A stretch of DNA of 44,268 nt. It comes from Treponema sp. UBA3862. Its GTDB lineage: Bacteria; Spirochaetota; Spirochaetia; Treponematales; Treponemataceae. Both the position numbers and the translations under genes were made by a program. A model generated the notes under the pieces. The model ran no database searches, was not told where the DNA came from, and worked only from the letters and a program-made list of their open reading frames with translations. Shown piece by piece: positions 10,054-19,289 of the stretch; positions within the stretch are counted from its first letter, which is position 1; every line of letters begins with the position of its first letter. The stretch covers positions 1 through 44,268 of the forward strand of contig DGGY01000020.1 in assembly GCA_002392405.1 (NCBI GenBank), written 5' to 3'.

Positions 10054-13000
10054 CTAGAATACGTTTACACGCAGACCAAGAGAAATCTGCGGAATAAGGT
10101 TTTCTACATCGTCACCGCCGATATCTGACGGGATGAACCAGAGCTGACCTTCAGTGTAGAGCGCAATTGTTCTGAACATCTTCTGCTTGGCGAAAGTAAC
10201 GCGAGGGAACTCTAACTGAGCAAGAAGTGCTGAAAGAATCTGCGGCTTTCCTGAACCTGAATAGTCAAATCTTGAGAAGTTTGCACCAATCGTTACGTTT
10301 GCAGACAGCCATTCATAGTCACGTCCAAGGAAGTACATGAACGGAATGTAAGCAACGTTTGCAAGAATCTTCATACCGATTACGTTGTCACCACCGTAAC
10401 GTCTTTCTGAAGTCTGGAACATATTCCACTGAGCTTCAGTGAACTGTCCCCACTGCATCTGGAGACGAACGTTATCATCAAAGAATGAAAGTCCGACACC
10501 AATATCGAATAATGTAGCGCCCCAGAAGTGCCAGTCAAGGTAGAGGCCCTGAATGAATGCAGGAACTTCGTAGCTTGATTTATCACCCTTACGGAGTGCA
10601 AGAGTAACGTTCTTGAGAGCAACGTTATCATGAGCAAGACCAGAGAAATCAAGGCTCTGGTTAAAGTGTCCGCCTTCACCCGGGCTGATAAGACGGATTG
10701 TAGGTTTAGTCTTATCAACCTGAACAATAGTTCTTGTTACGGCCTTTTCACCGTTTTTCATTGTGGCGCGGACAAGAAGGAAGTGATAGCCTTCAGCAAT
10801 ATCTTCATTTTCAATGCGGTAGCGCCATTTTCCGGCTGTAGAAACTTCAGTAAATGATTTACCGTTATTGAATGAGATTTCAACTTTTTCTACAGATTTT
10901 GCATCAACAGCTGCCTTTCTTTCCTTTGGAGCACCCTTAGCCTTTGCAGCAAGAAGTTCTTCTTCTGCAATTGCATAACCGGCGTTACCCTGAATATAAG
11001 GACGTTCGATTGCAAAGTCGCCGTATGTAAAGTTATCAATTGTTACCCATGGACCGATTGAACTGTAATTGATGTACTGTTCGTTCGACATGATTGTAGT
11101 AACGTTTGCAAGATTAGCCTTAACCTGAATCTTGTGCTGTCCTTCTGTAATGAGCTGAGGATTGAGCTGGAACTTAAAGTATCCGCTTGGGCTCATTGTT
11201 GCAGTAAGGATATTTTCTTCATCAAGGCTGATATTCTTACCGTCAAGGAGAAGTTCAAGGTTTTCAATATTGATTTCACTTACAGCAGTACCGTAGATAT
11301 TGAATACACCCTGTACAAATTCTCCGTTAAGAGGATAAAGCAGGTCAACCTTTGCCATAGCAGCCTTTTTGTTAAGCTGTACATTGCGTGATACACGTGT
11401 GATGTTGTCTGCAGCATCGTGACCTGTAAGTTCAACGTTATAGAATCCGTTATCAAGTGAAGAAAGATCGATTGATTCTGTAATGATTTCACCCGGAGTA
11501 AGGTCAATGCGGGCAAGTTTAGGATTTACAGTCTTTCCTTCAAGTGAGCGGATTGTAATGTAAAGTTTTTCAAGACCGATGTTATCTGTTGTCTGACCTG
11601 AGAAGAAGAGCATTTTTGTAGTCTTGGAATCATCAAGAGGAAGTTCAAGGTCAATCTGAGGCGCAGTATTATCAATGTTGATAAGTGATGAATAAAGACC
11701 TTCAATACCAAACCAGTCAACTACCTTTAAGAATACTACATGAGTTCCGTCCTGAACTACCCGTGAATCGAATTCATAAGTCCAGTTAGAACGTTCATTT
11801 TCATGAGCAAAGTTTCCTGTAGCTTCATTATAAGTATTTCCGTTATCAACAGAGATATAAACCTTGCTGATACCGTTCTTATCTGTTGCATTACCTGTAA
11901 GTTTTACCCAGCCGCGTACTGTTTCATCAATCGGAGGAGTTTCAACAGCACCCTTAGGCTCTTCAAGGGAAATCTTAAAGTTGCGTACAAATTCAGGGCC
12001 TTTTACGCCGTTAAGGTCTTCTGCGTAAACAGTTACTGAATGTTCGTTGTCTTTCATTGAAGAAAGCGGCACGTCGATTGAGAAACTTGTTCCGAACTCT
12101 TCAGAAGAAAGCCTGTATTCGCCGTTATCAATCTTGTAATAAACCTTAGAAGGACCGTCATCATCAATTACAACGCCTGAAATTACAAAGTCAGTTGTAA
12201 TTACGGCATCTTCTTCCGGCAGGTGAACTTCTGCAACAGGAAGGTCAGATTTCTGGTCAATAATAAAGTCCCACTTGCGGACTGTAGCAGTATTTCCGAT
12301 TTCATCATAGAAATTGAATACCATAAGATCGTTAATCGGCTTATCCTTTGTACCTACATGAGTTACAACGAGAGGTCCGAGAGGAACATCTACAGGCTCA
12401 GGGGCTGTCTTGCCGGTCTTAGGTGCAACATATTCTGCCCTGCTTAAATGTCCGTCTTTATCTGAAACAAGGAAAGCAATAAGGTTTTCACCGTTTACGA
12501 TATCTTCTGCAACAGGTTCAATTACCATTACATCAGGTTCAACATTATCTTTCTGGATAACTGTCTGTGTATATGTGTATTTTCCTGCAGCATCTTTAGC
12601 GCGTACGTTTACAGGAATAAGTCCGTCATCATATGTATCAAGTGACAGGGCTGCTGTATAACCAGAACCGCCTGCCTTGGCAAGATTCCAGCTTTCACCG
12701 TTATCAAGGGAATATTCAACGCTTACGATTCCGTTTGTATCAGAAGCAGTTACGTTGAGCGTTGTATTTTTCTTAACCCATTTATGTGGTGCAGGATCTA
12801 CAATCTGTACGGCAGGAGCAGCATCATCAGCAAGGAGTGTAACCTGTGCAGATGTAAAGCTGATACCCTGACTGTCAGTTACTTTTACTGCAACATTCTT
12901 GTAAAGACCTTCTTTTTCTGCAATTACATAAACGAAATTACCGTCACAGTGAACTGAAAGTCCCGGCTGTGCAGAAGCAAAGGCTGCAGTAACAGGTGCC

Positions 13001-16000
13001 ATAACATTTGCAAAAGCACCGAAGTTTACGCCTGTCTTAAGTACATAGCGGGCATTCTCCTGGTCATAAGGAGTATCTGCTGAAGGAGCCCAGTAAACCT
13101 TTCTTGAATTATCAATAAGTGAAGAATCCCTTTCGCGTACAACTGCAATTGTTCCTTTGTAAGAAGCACTTCCCTGAGCAGTATCTGCAGTAACATTAAT
13201 TGTATTGAGGCGTACAGGAAGATTATTAAGAGGAATTTCTGCTTCATAGTGAGTAGAATCAACCTGCTTTAAACCCTTTGCATCGATTTTACCAGACTGT
13301 TTTTCATCACCGCCCGGGATTTTATCTCCTGAAATTGTCCAGTTAACGGCTGTTACAGGGAAGTCAGATACAACTGAAACAAGAGCCTTAACATTTGAAT
13401 TACCTCTTGGAAGAACAACATGCATTCCGCTTGCATAGTCTTTATCACCTGTGCGGGTAATGAATACCTTTGCAGAACCAGGCTTTTTAGTCTGATAAGA
13501 AGAAATTACCTTTCCCGCTCCGTCTTTTACAGAAACAGTCGGAGAACCTGCAGGGAGGTCAGCACGGTAATAAGTTCCGCCGAAGTCAGAAGCTTTTACC
13601 TGAGAAGTAATTACATAATAAACATCAACTGCATCAATCCATGTATAGGCAGGTTTAGCAGGAACAGGAGCTTTTTTACCGTCAGCACCCTTTGCAGGAA
13701 GCGGCGGAAGTTTTCTGATTTTTACAGAACCTGCAGCCTCTTTTCCGTTGTTTGCTACAACTTCAATTACATGAAGACCGTTTTCAAGGTTTGCAGGATC
13801 AAGTTCAAAACTAAAGTTTCCGGTCTTTGCAGGAAGACTTTCAAAATCACCGAATTTTACTGAGCCTGCGCCAGAAACAAGGTCCTTTACCTTCGGATCA
13901 TATGCGGCAGGAACAGAGATGATTCTGTAGCCTAATGAGGTAAGCGCTGTACCTGAAGTTACAGAACCGGTTACCTTGATTTTATTAAACGGAACAATAC
14001 CGCCCTCTTCGTCATAAACGATTTCAACATTCTCCTCAGTCTGGTCAACTGTAACAGACGGAGCCGGTGAGTCAGAATGGAAAATGAGAGGCTGGCTTTC
14101 GTAAGCAAGATTATCCTGAGAAATGATGCGGACCTTAACCGGAGAAGAAGCCCCGATAGATTCAGTTGCACGGAGAGTTACAGTGTGCTCGTTATATTCA
14201 ATTGTGGCAAACGGAGTTGATGGAGAAAGTGAAGCACTCTTGATTACTCCGCCTGTAAAATATCCTGTTACAGGATGTTCAGGGTCATTGATGATGTCAC
14301 CGTTTTCACTTACGCGGCTGTCATCAAAAACAACCTTAGGAGCTTCAGCAGAAATGTCAGTAATATCCTGAACATTGATTACAGTCTTCTGCTGTGAAGT
14401 GCGGTTATAGATATCACTTGCAGTTACAGTAAGCGATAATGCACCCCAGGCAATGTCATCACCTGACAGAGGAATGCTTACAGGTACAGTTTTTTCTCCG
14501 CCTTTAAGCGTTACTGAACCGGTTTTACTTCCGTTTTCACCCCAGTTAAGCTGCCAGTCTACAGATGCAATTCCTGCATCAGAAGACACTGAAGTTTCAT
14601 ATTTAGGATTAGCTTCAGGATGAACTTTTATGCCTGTAAACGCAGCTTCACCTGCAATTTTTGCTTCAGCAAATACAGGAACTTTTCCTTTAGATTTAAA
14701 AGAAGCTGTTACAGGATTTCCCTTTACACCGTATTTATCAATACCTGTTACAGTAACAGTATGATTTCCGGCAGCAAGGTCTGCCTCTTCAGAAAGAAGG
14801 GCATAGAAAACACCCTGAGATTCAAGAGTTTTTGTTTCGCCGTTATCAAGTTTATATTCAATTGATGCAACAGCATCATCATCTTTTACAATACCGCGGA
14901 GGAATACAGTGCCGGCATCTCCGTCAACAAGTCCTCCCTGTGCAGGATATTCGATTGTAACTACAGGCTTGTCTGCTTCCTGGTTGAGAGGAATAACGCG
15001 TTTTACTGTTACAACATTTCCTACAGTGTCTGTTGCAGTTACTGTGAATTCAACATTCTTCGAAAGACCGGTTGAATCGATTTCTTTATACCAGTAAGGG
15101 TTTCCCGGTGTAAGTTCAAATTCTCCGCTCTGAGTTCCGCAGGTCCAGGTAAGTTTCTGAACGCCGATAACATCCTTTGCAAAACCTGCAACGCCAAAAT
15201 GACCGTTCTGGGCTTCACCTTCAGGCGGATAAACGATTTTAACGTCAGGTTTTGTATTGTCAATAAAGTACAGATATGAGTTATATCCCACAGAACCCAT
15301 TTTATCAGTTGCCTTGAACCAGCAGACAGCTGCTCCGTCAGGAGATTTACTTGTGTTCAATGGAAGTTCGAAAGTACAGATTCCTGTCTTTTTGTCTGTC
15401 TTAAGTTTTACATCAAGGAATTCTTTTCTGCCGTCAAGGGAATACTGAAGGGTTTTAATTCCGTTACCGTCAGAAACAGTTCCTTTTAAAGTGATTTTTC
15501 CAGAAACAAGTTCACCCAGCGCATGATTTGTAACTTCTGTTACAGGCAGACGGCGGTCAAGGTTCCAGGTTACATAAGCCTTTTTATTCGGCTTATTCTG
15601 AGAAGAAAGTCCGTTGATATCAATACCGTACACTTCGATTGTGTGAGGACCTTCTGTAAGTTCAGTTGTATCAAGATAGTATGACCAGAATTCTTTTCCG
15701 CTTGCCTTTACAGGTTCTGCACCGTCAAGTACAAGCCATACTTCGTCTACACCATCATCATCAATACAGGTTCCGACAATGTTAAGGTTACCCGGAACAC
15801 GCATGTTTTTAATCGGGTTTGTAATACCTGAAATTGTGTAATCTGAATCAGGATCGATATAGATATTGTAAGGACCACCAACAGTCTTGTTACCGCCTTT
15901 ATCTTCTACAGTAGCAAGGACATTGTATTTTCCTTCTTTCTTTTTATCGATATCAAACTGTTCCTGCCAGCTGTCCATTGAAGCAACTTCGCGTTCTTCG

Positions 16001-16077
16001 ATATCGCCCTTACCGTGAGCAAATACTGAACTGACCAGAACTAATGAAGCTAAAATGAATAAACCCTTCTTTTTCAT
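10054..16077 (-). CDS. Giant secreted Ig-repeat protein with C-terminal beta-barrel
   Basis: This encodes 2007 residues. The ATG is preceded by a GAGGG Shine-Dalgarno. The N-terminus MKKKGLFILASLVLVSSVFA is a classical signal peptide with a probable cut after VFA and no lipobox Cys. Residues about 60-1830 are tandem Ig-like modules with repeated signatures such as DKNGISKVYISVDNG, DDDGPSKVYYKIDNG and TDNIGLEKLYITI; a conserved turn D-x-x-G-I/V precedes each strand. The last ~173 residues (from about SYEVPAFIQG) change to alternating aromatic/polar strands and end in LGLRVNVF, with a terminal Phe as in outer-membrane beta-barrels. I infer an envelope protein anchored by a small C-terminal barrel. 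Whether the Ig part faces outward or the periplasm cannot be told. A KGAPKERKAAVDAK-like charged loop interrupts one late repeat. Confidence 0.88.
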   Translation of the reverse strand: MKKKGLFILASLVLVSSVFAHGKGDIEEREVASMDSWQEQFDIDKKKEGKYNVLATVEDKGGNKTVGGPYNIYIDPDSDYTISGITNPIKNMRVPGNLNIVGTCIDDDGVDEVWLVLDGAEPVKASGKEFWSYYLDTTELTEGPHTIEVYGIDINGLSSQNKPNKKAYVTWNLDRRLPVTEVTNHALGELVSGKITLKGTVSDGNGIKTLQYSLDGRKEFLDVKLKTDKKTGICTFELPLNTSKSPDGAAVCWFKATDKMGSVGYNSYLYFIDNTKPDVKIVYPPEGEAQNGHFGVAGFAKDVIGVQKLTWTCGTQSGEFELTPGNPYWYKEIDSTGLSKNVEFTVTATDTVGNVVTVKRVIPLNQEADKPVVTIEYPAQGGLVDGDAGTVFLRGIVKDDDAVASIEYKLDNGETKTLESQGVFYALLSEEADLAAGNHTVTVTGIDKYGVKGNPVTASFKSKGKVPVFAEAKIAGEAAFTGIKVHPEANPKYETSVSSDAGIASVDWQLNWGENGSKTGSVTLKGGEKTVPVSIPLSGDDIAWGALSLTVTASDIYNRTSQQKTVINVQDITDISAEAPKVVFDDSRVSENGDIINDPEHPVTGYFTGGVIKSASLSPSTPFATIEYNEHTVTLRATESIGASSPVKVRIISQDNLAYESQPLIFHSDSPAPSVTVDQTEENVEIVYDEEGGIVPFNKIKVTGSVTSGTALTSLGYRIISVPAAYDPKVKDLVSGAGSVKFGDFESLPAKTGNFSFELDPANLENGLHVIEVVANNGKEAAGSVKIRKLPPLPAKGADGKKAPVPAKPAYTWIDAVDVYYVITSQVKASDFGGTYYRADLPAGSPTVSVKDGAGKVISSYQTKKPGSAKVFITRTGDKDYASGMHVVLPRGNSNVKALVSVVSDFPVTAVNWTISGDKIPGGDEKQSGKIDAKGLKQVDSTHYEAEIPLNNLPVRLNTINVTADTAQGSASYKGTIAVVRERDSSLIDNSRKVYWAPSADTPYDQENARYVLKTGVNFGAFANVMAPVTAAFASAQPGLSVHCDGNFVYVIAEKEGLYKNVAVKVTDSQGISFTSAQVTLLADDAAPAVQIVDPAPHKWVKKNTTLNVTASDTNGIVSVEYSLDNGESWNLAKAGGSGYTAALSLDTYDDGLIPVNVRAKDAAGKYTYTQTVIQKDNVEPDVMVIEPVAEDIVNGENLIAFLVSDKDGHLSRAEYVAPKTGKTAPEPVDVPLGPLVVTHVGTKDKPINDLMVFNFYDEIGNTATVRKWDFIIDQKSDLPVAEVHLPEEDAVITTDFVISGVVIDDDGPSKVYYKIDNGEYRLSSEEFGTSFSIDVPLSSMKDNEHSVTVYAEDLNGVKGPEFVRNFKISLEEPKGAVETPPIDETVRGWVKLTGNATDKNGISKVYISVDNGNTYNEATGNFAHENERSNWTYEFDSRVVQDGTHVVFLKVVDWFGIEGLYSSLINIDNTAPQIDLELPLDDSKTTKMLFFSGQTTDNIGLEKLYITIRSLEGKTVNPKLARIDLTPGEIITESIDLSSLDNGFYNVELTGHDAADNITRVSRNVQLNKKAAMAKVDLLYPLNGEFVQGVFNIYGTAVSEINIENLELLLDGKNISLDEENILTATMSPSGYFKFQLNPQLITEGQHKIQVKANLANVTTIMSNEQYINYSSIGPWVTIDNFTYGDFAIERPYIQGNAGYAIAEEELLAAKAKGAPKERKAAVDAKSVEKVEISFNNGKSFTEVSTAGKWRYRIENEDIAEGYHFLLVRATMKNGEKAVTRTIVQVDKTKPTIRLISPGEGGHFNQSLDFSGLAHDNVALKNVTLALRKGDKSSYEVPAFIQGLYLDWHFWGATLFDIGVGLSFFDDNVRLQMQWGQFTEAQWNMFQTSERRYGGDNVIGMKILANVAYIPFMYFLGRDYEWLSANVTIGANFSRFDYSGSGKPQILSALLAQLEFPRVTFAKQKMFRTIALYTEGQLWFIPSDIGGDDVENLIPQISLGLRVNVF

Positions 16078-16122
16078 TTTTTACCCTCTTTTTATTCATC
16101 ACAATTTTTATAATCAAAATCC

Positions 16123-16151
16123 ATTATAACAAAATATTAATTAAATGCAAA
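16123..16151 (-). promoter_or_regulatory. Sigma70-type promoter of the Ig-barrel gene
   Basis: On the minus strand TTTGCA (16146-16151) and a perfect TATAAT (16123-16128) are separated by 17 bp. The predicted start leaves a leader of about 40 nt including the GAGGG ribosome site before the ATG at 16077. The rest of the divergent intergenic region 16078-16345 holds the sir2 leader and an A7-GGCTGTT motif at 16243. Confidence 0.6.
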
Positions 16152-16291
16152 TTCCGTTATAAACAGATAGTTTGACTTTATATTATCGGCACCTTGTCCC
16201 ATTTTAACAACTATACTTTGGAGAAATTCGACTTTTTAAATGAAAAAAAGGCTGTTTTCGTTAGCAGTTAAGGCCATTTGAATGCTACAAT

Positions 16292-16307
16292 ATCAGGGAA
16301 ACCTGAT
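16292..16307 (+). other. GNRA-loop hairpin in the sir2 leader
   Basis: ATCAGG (16292-16297), loop GAAA, CCTGAT (16302-16307): a 6-bp stem closed by a GNRA-type tetraloop, 39 nt before the sir2 ATG. A TACAAT box lies directly upstream (16286-16291), so the hairpin would sit at the start of the transcript. Function unknown; a 5' stabiliser is possible. Confidence 0.4.
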
Positions 16308-16345
16308 TTCCCGTTTACTTACAGATCATATAGAGGGGCATTCAT

Positions 16346-17080
16346 ATGGACGAAAAAATTGAAACGCTTCAGAAGATGATTGACTCAAGCTCAAACATCG
16401 TATTTTTCGGAGGTGCAGGAGTAAGCACTGAAAGCGGAATTCCTGACTTCAGAAGCCAGGACGGACTTTACAGACAGCAGTGGAAATACCCGCCGGAAAC
16501 GATTATAAGCCGAAGTTTTTTTGACACCAATGCAAAAGAATTCTACCGCTTTTACCGTGAAAAACTGATAATAAAAGATGCAAAGCCGAACATTACTCAT
16601 CTTAAGCTGGCGGAACTTGAAAAAGCTGGAAAATTAAAAGCAGTCGTTACCCAGAATATTGACGGACTTCACCAGAAAGCAGGAAGCAAAACCGTTTATG
16701 AACTGCACGGAAGTACGCTCAGGAACTACTGCATGAACTGCCATAAGTTCTATGATGACAGTTTTATTCTTGAAAGTGCTTCTTCCCCGGATACACTGCC
16801 TCGCTGCGAATGCGGAGGACTTGTTAAACCTGATGTTGTTCTTTACGAAGAAGGACTTGATGACAATGTTGTAAACGGAGCATTAAAGGCAATAGCAGAA
16901 GCAGACATGCTCATAATTGGCGGGACATCACTTGTTGTCTATCCAGCAGCAGGTTTTATCCGCTACTTTAAAGGTGACCACCTGGTAATGATAAACAAAA
17001 GCGAAACCCAGGCAGATGAAATGGCAGATCTGGTTTTACATCAGGGGCTGGGATCGGTATTTGAACAGATACGGGTATAA
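16346..17080 (+). CDS. cobB: Sir2-family NAD-dependent protein deacylase
   Basis: This encodes 244 residues, the normal length for a bacterial sirtuin. FGGAGVSTESGIPDFR (residues 21-36) is the NAD-binding motif, TQNIDGLH (102-109) carries the Gln-Asn-Ile-Asp signature, and ELHGS contains the catalytic His121. A zinc module is formed by C129, C132, C154 and C156; the second pair is CxC rather than the usual CxxC. GTSLVVYPA is the C-terminal NAD-contact motif. The family removes acyl groups from protein lysines, using NAD and releasing nicotinamide, in the cytoplasm. GAGGGG just before the ATG is a good Shine-Dalgarno. It is alone on its strand, converging on parB; no partner gene suggests a defence role. 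Confidence 0.95.
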   Translation: MDEKIETLQKMIDSSSNIVFFGGAGVSTESGIPDFRSQDGLYRQQWKYPPETIISRSFFDTNAKEFYRFYREKLIIKDAKPNITHLKLAELEKAGKLKAVVTQNIDGLHQKAGSKTVYELHGSTLRNYCMNCHKFYDDSFILESASSPDTLPRCECGGLVKPDVVLYEEGLDDNVVNGALKAIAEADMLIIGGTSLVVYPAAGFIRYFKGDHLVMINKSETQADEMADLVLHQGLGSVFEQIRV

Positions 17081-17090
17081 AATTAACGGG

Positions 17091-17232
17091 CTCCCGGCCA
17101 GAACCCTGCTCAAAAAAAGGCTGTCTTGAAGCTGGCGCTGACCAAACCGCGCTTCGCTTGTGCAGAATTTTTTTTGAGCAGGAACCTCGCCTCCGCCCGC
17201 TCCGTTATATCTGTTAATCAGTTCAACTGCCG
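17091..17232. repeat. GC-rich palindromic repeat, tandem unit 1
   Basis: This 142-bp unit starts CTCCCGGC and ends CAACTGCCG. It is an imperfect palindrome: CCTGCTC plus A7 on the left (17105-17118) pairs with T8 plus GAGCAGG on the right, and inside lie GAAGCTGGCGC and the complementary GCGCTTC around the core GCGCTTCGCTTG. The arrangement A7-hairpin-T8 would also act as a bidirectional terminator between convergent sir2 and parB. About 65 bp are practically identical to the copy at 36214-36320. No credible gene occupies 17081-17455. Confidence 0.85.
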
Positions 17233-17371
17233 CTCCCGGCGCGAACTCAGGAGCAGGGGACGTCTTGAAACTTGCGCTGACATGACCGCGCTTCGCTTGT
17301 GCAGAATTTTTTTTGCCCCGGAACCTCGCCTCCGCCCGCTCCGTTATATCTGTAAACCAGTTCAACTGCCG
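17233..17371. repeat. GC-rich palindromic repeat, tandem unit 2
   Basis: This 139-bp unit directly follows unit 1 and begins again with CTCCCGGC. Its right half (core GCGCTTCGCTTGTGCAG, T8, GGAACCTCGCCTCCGCCCGC and the tail to CAACTGCCG) is nearly identical to unit 1. Its left half is diverged: the A7-GGCTG run is replaced by GGGGACG. Confidence 0.85.
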
Positions 17372-17438
17372 CTCCCGGCTGAAACTCAGGAGCAGGGGGC
17401 GTCTTTAAACTGGCGCTGATCGGGGGCGCGGGGCCGTT
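17372..17438. repeat. GC-rich palindromic repeat, truncated unit 3
   Basis: It begins CTCCCGGCTGAAACTCAGG like unit 2 and continues through GGCGTCTTTAAACTGGCGCTGA, then diverges into a GGGGGCGCGGGGCC stretch. It lacks the GCGCTTCGCTTG core and the right half. It ends about 18 bp from the parB stop. Confidence 0.7.
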
Positions 17439-17455
17439 AGCTCTTTAAGTGAATA

Positions 17456-18448
17456 CTACTTATTTATTAAATCGAACAGGCGGTTGAAGTCATCCTTGCT
17501 GAAATATGAGATTTCAATTGCGCCTTTTTCGTAGGAACCTTTAATCTGAACCTTTGTTCCAAGTTTTTCGATAAGCTTTGTTTCTACATCGATTAAATCA
17601 GGATCACGGGTTGGTGCAGTTGAAGTCTTTTTTGCTTCTTTAGGCTGAGGATTATTGATTTCGCCTGCGAGAACTTCTGCCTGATGAACTGAAAGCTGCT
17701 GTCCGGTAATCTTACCGAAAAGAATCTGCATGTTCATCTTGTCTTTTACCATAAGAAGGGCACGAGCATGTCCTGCAGTTATTTTACCGCTGATAAGCGC
17801 ATTCTGAATGTCTTCAGGGAGTTTTAAAAGGCGGATTGCGTTTGCAACTGTTGCACGGTTTTTACCGACTTTCTGTGCTACTTCTTCCTGCTTTAAACCG
17901 CCGAGTTCCATCAGTTTGTAATAAGCCTTGGCTTCTTCAACAGGATTAAGGTCAGCACGCTGGATATTTTCAATAAGGGCTACTTCAAGTTTTTTCTGCT
18001 CACTGTAAGCTGAAAGCTGTACAGGAATTTTTGTAAGACCTGCAAGTTTTGAAGCTCTTGTACGGCGTTCTCCGGCGATTATATAGAAAGTTCCGTCTTT
18101 TGCGTCTTCAATCGTAACCGGCTGGATGACTCCGTTCTCTTTAATGGAATCAGAAAGTTCCTTAAGTTTTTCTTCGTCAAATTCAACGCGCGGCTGATGC
18201 GGATTAGGCTTTAAAAGCTCGGGATTTACCCACAGGCGTCCGTTTTCATCCTGCTCAATACCTGCAGGAAGATCAGATTTTTTTGAAGAACCTGAGTGTT
18301 CAGAGGCTTTTTTAAGGGCAGGTTTTACAGGAGCCTCAGCTGTTTTTTCTGTTGAGCTTTCTGCTTCAGCTTCTTTTTCTGTATTTTTAGACAAAGTGCC
18401 CGGGATAAGGGACTCAAGTCCGTGTCCAAGACCAAACTTTTTAGCCAC
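17456..18448 (-). CDS. parB: Chromosome-partitioning protein ParB (Spo0J family)
   Basis: This encodes 330 residues. After a low-complexity Ala/Glu/Lys linker (residues about 20-60) comes the ParB/Sulfiredoxin-like N-terminal domain with LKPNPHQPR and the CTP-binding motif GERRTRA. A helix-turn-helix region follows (LKQEEVAQKVGKNRATVANAIRLLKLP) with GHARALL behind it, and a C-terminal dimerisation segment. It binds parS, slides along DNA as a CTP-dependent clamp, and works with ParA in origin segregation. The start is GTG at 18448 and overlaps the parA stop by 8 bp, so the two are translationally coupled. I did not find a clear parS 16-mer in the window. Confidence 0.96.
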   Translation of the reverse strand: MAKKFGLGHGLESLIPGTLSKNTEKEAEAESSTEKTAEAPVKPALKKASEHSGSSKKSDLPAGIEQDENGRLWVNPELLKPNPHQPRVEFDEEKLKELSDSIKENGVIQPVTIEDAKDGTFYIIAGERRTRASKLAGLTKIPVQLSAYSEQKKLEVALIENIQRADLNPVEEAKAYYKLMELGGLKQEEVAQKVGKNRATVANAIRLLKLPEDIQNALISGKITAGHARALLMVKDKMNMQILFGKITGQQLSVHQAEVLAGEINNPQPKEAKKTSTAPTRDPDLIDVETKLIEKLGTKVQIKGSYEKGAIEISYFSKDDFNRLFDLINK

Positions 18449-19196
18449 GGCGGATTACCTCCTGTGCAAGTTTTTCATAACTTTTTGCACCGACACATTC
18501 CGGATCATACAGACAGATCGGTTCTCCATGAGAAGGAGCTTCTGAAAGTCTGACATTACGCGGAATAATTGTATTAAAAACAACATCCTTAAAGTATGCC
18601 TGTACCTGACGCACAACATCCTGGGCAAGACGGGTACGGCTGTCATACATGGTAAAGAAAATTCCCCCGATTACGAGGTTCGGGTTAATTGACTTCTGAA
18701 CTTTCTGAACGGTTGAAAGAAGAAGAGAAATACCTTCAAGGGCGAAGTATTCACACTGCATAGGAACCATAACTGAATCTGCAGCGGCAAGACCGTTGAG
18801 GGTGATAATACCTAATGAAGGCGGACAGTCAATAATAATAAAGTCGTATTTGTCTTTTAACGGGGCAAGAGCGTTTTTGAGGAAGTATTCACGGTTTTCC
18901 TGGTCTACAAGTTCGATTGCAGCACCTGAAAGGTCGTTGTCTGCACTGATTGCATCGAGATTTTCAACAGGAGTATGTCTGACTGCTTCATCAACAGTGC
19001 ACATTTCAGCCATCAGTTCATAAATTGTAGGCTTTCCTTTTTCAATGCCTACACCGCTGGACATGTTTCCCTGAGAGTCAAAATCAACAAGCAGAACTTT
19101 TTTGCCTGCACGTGCAATATAAGCACCGATATTGATTGCAGAAGTTGTTTTGCCAACGCCACCCTTCTGATTAACAAAAACAATAATTTTTCCCAT
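18441..19196 (-). CDS. parA: Chromosome-partitioning ATPase ParA (Soj family)
   Basis: This encodes 251 residues. The deviant Walker A KGGVGKTT lies at residues 11-18, DFDSQGNMSSG is the A' motif, and IIIDCPPSLG is Walker B. The length matches chromosomal Soj proteins, which lack the long N-terminal DNA-binding domain of plasmid ParAs. It is an ATP-dependent nucleoid-binding switch that moves ParB-parS complexes. The ATG has no Shine-Dalgarno; instead a TATATT box (19203-19208) lies 6 nt upstream, so the transcript may be leaderless, though no good -35 is visible. It is divergent from the methyltransferase gene across 93 bp. Confidence 0.96.
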   Translation of the reverse strand: MGKIIVFVNQKGGVGKTTSAINIGAYIARAGKKVLLVDFDSQGNMSSGVGIEKGKPTIYELMAEMCTVDEAVRHTPVENLDAISADNDLSGAAIELVDQENREYFLKNALAPLKDKYDFIIIDCPPSLGIITLNGLAAADSVMVPMQCEYFALEGISLLLSTVQKVQKSINPNLVIGGIFFTMYDSRTRLAQDVVRQVQAYFKDVVFNTIIPRNVRLSEAPSHGEPICLYDPECVGAKSYEKLAQEVIRRG

Positions 19197-19277
19197 ATAA
19201 ATAATATATCGGAAAAAGAGGTTTTAAATATAGTACTCTGAGAAACTTTTTTTGTTTCACGACTTGTAATTTTGCGC

Positions 19278-19283
19278 TAGAAT
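19278..19283 (+). promoter_or_regulatory. -10 box 6 nt before an SD-less ATG
   Basis: TAGAAT is followed by 6 nt and the ATG of the methyltransferase gene at 19290. There is no Shine-Dalgarno. Transcription from this box would begin at or next to the start codon. The -35 is poor (no good hexamer at 16-18 bp). Confidence 0.45.
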
Positions 19284-19289
19284 AGCCGT

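Noticed and set aside
17036..17419. Open frames on both strands across the sir2-parB gap, with repeated peptide pieces
   Set aside because: They merely translate the tandem palindromic repeat; no ribosome site, and repeated peptides follow from repeated DNA.
17091..17438. CRISPR array
   Set aside because: Units are about 140 bp, adjoin without spacers and are only 2.5 in number; no cas genes.
16346..19196. Sir2 as part of an anti-phage system near parAB
   Set aside because: The protein is a compact canonical deacylase with no fused or neighbouring effector; parAB is the normal chromosomal pair.
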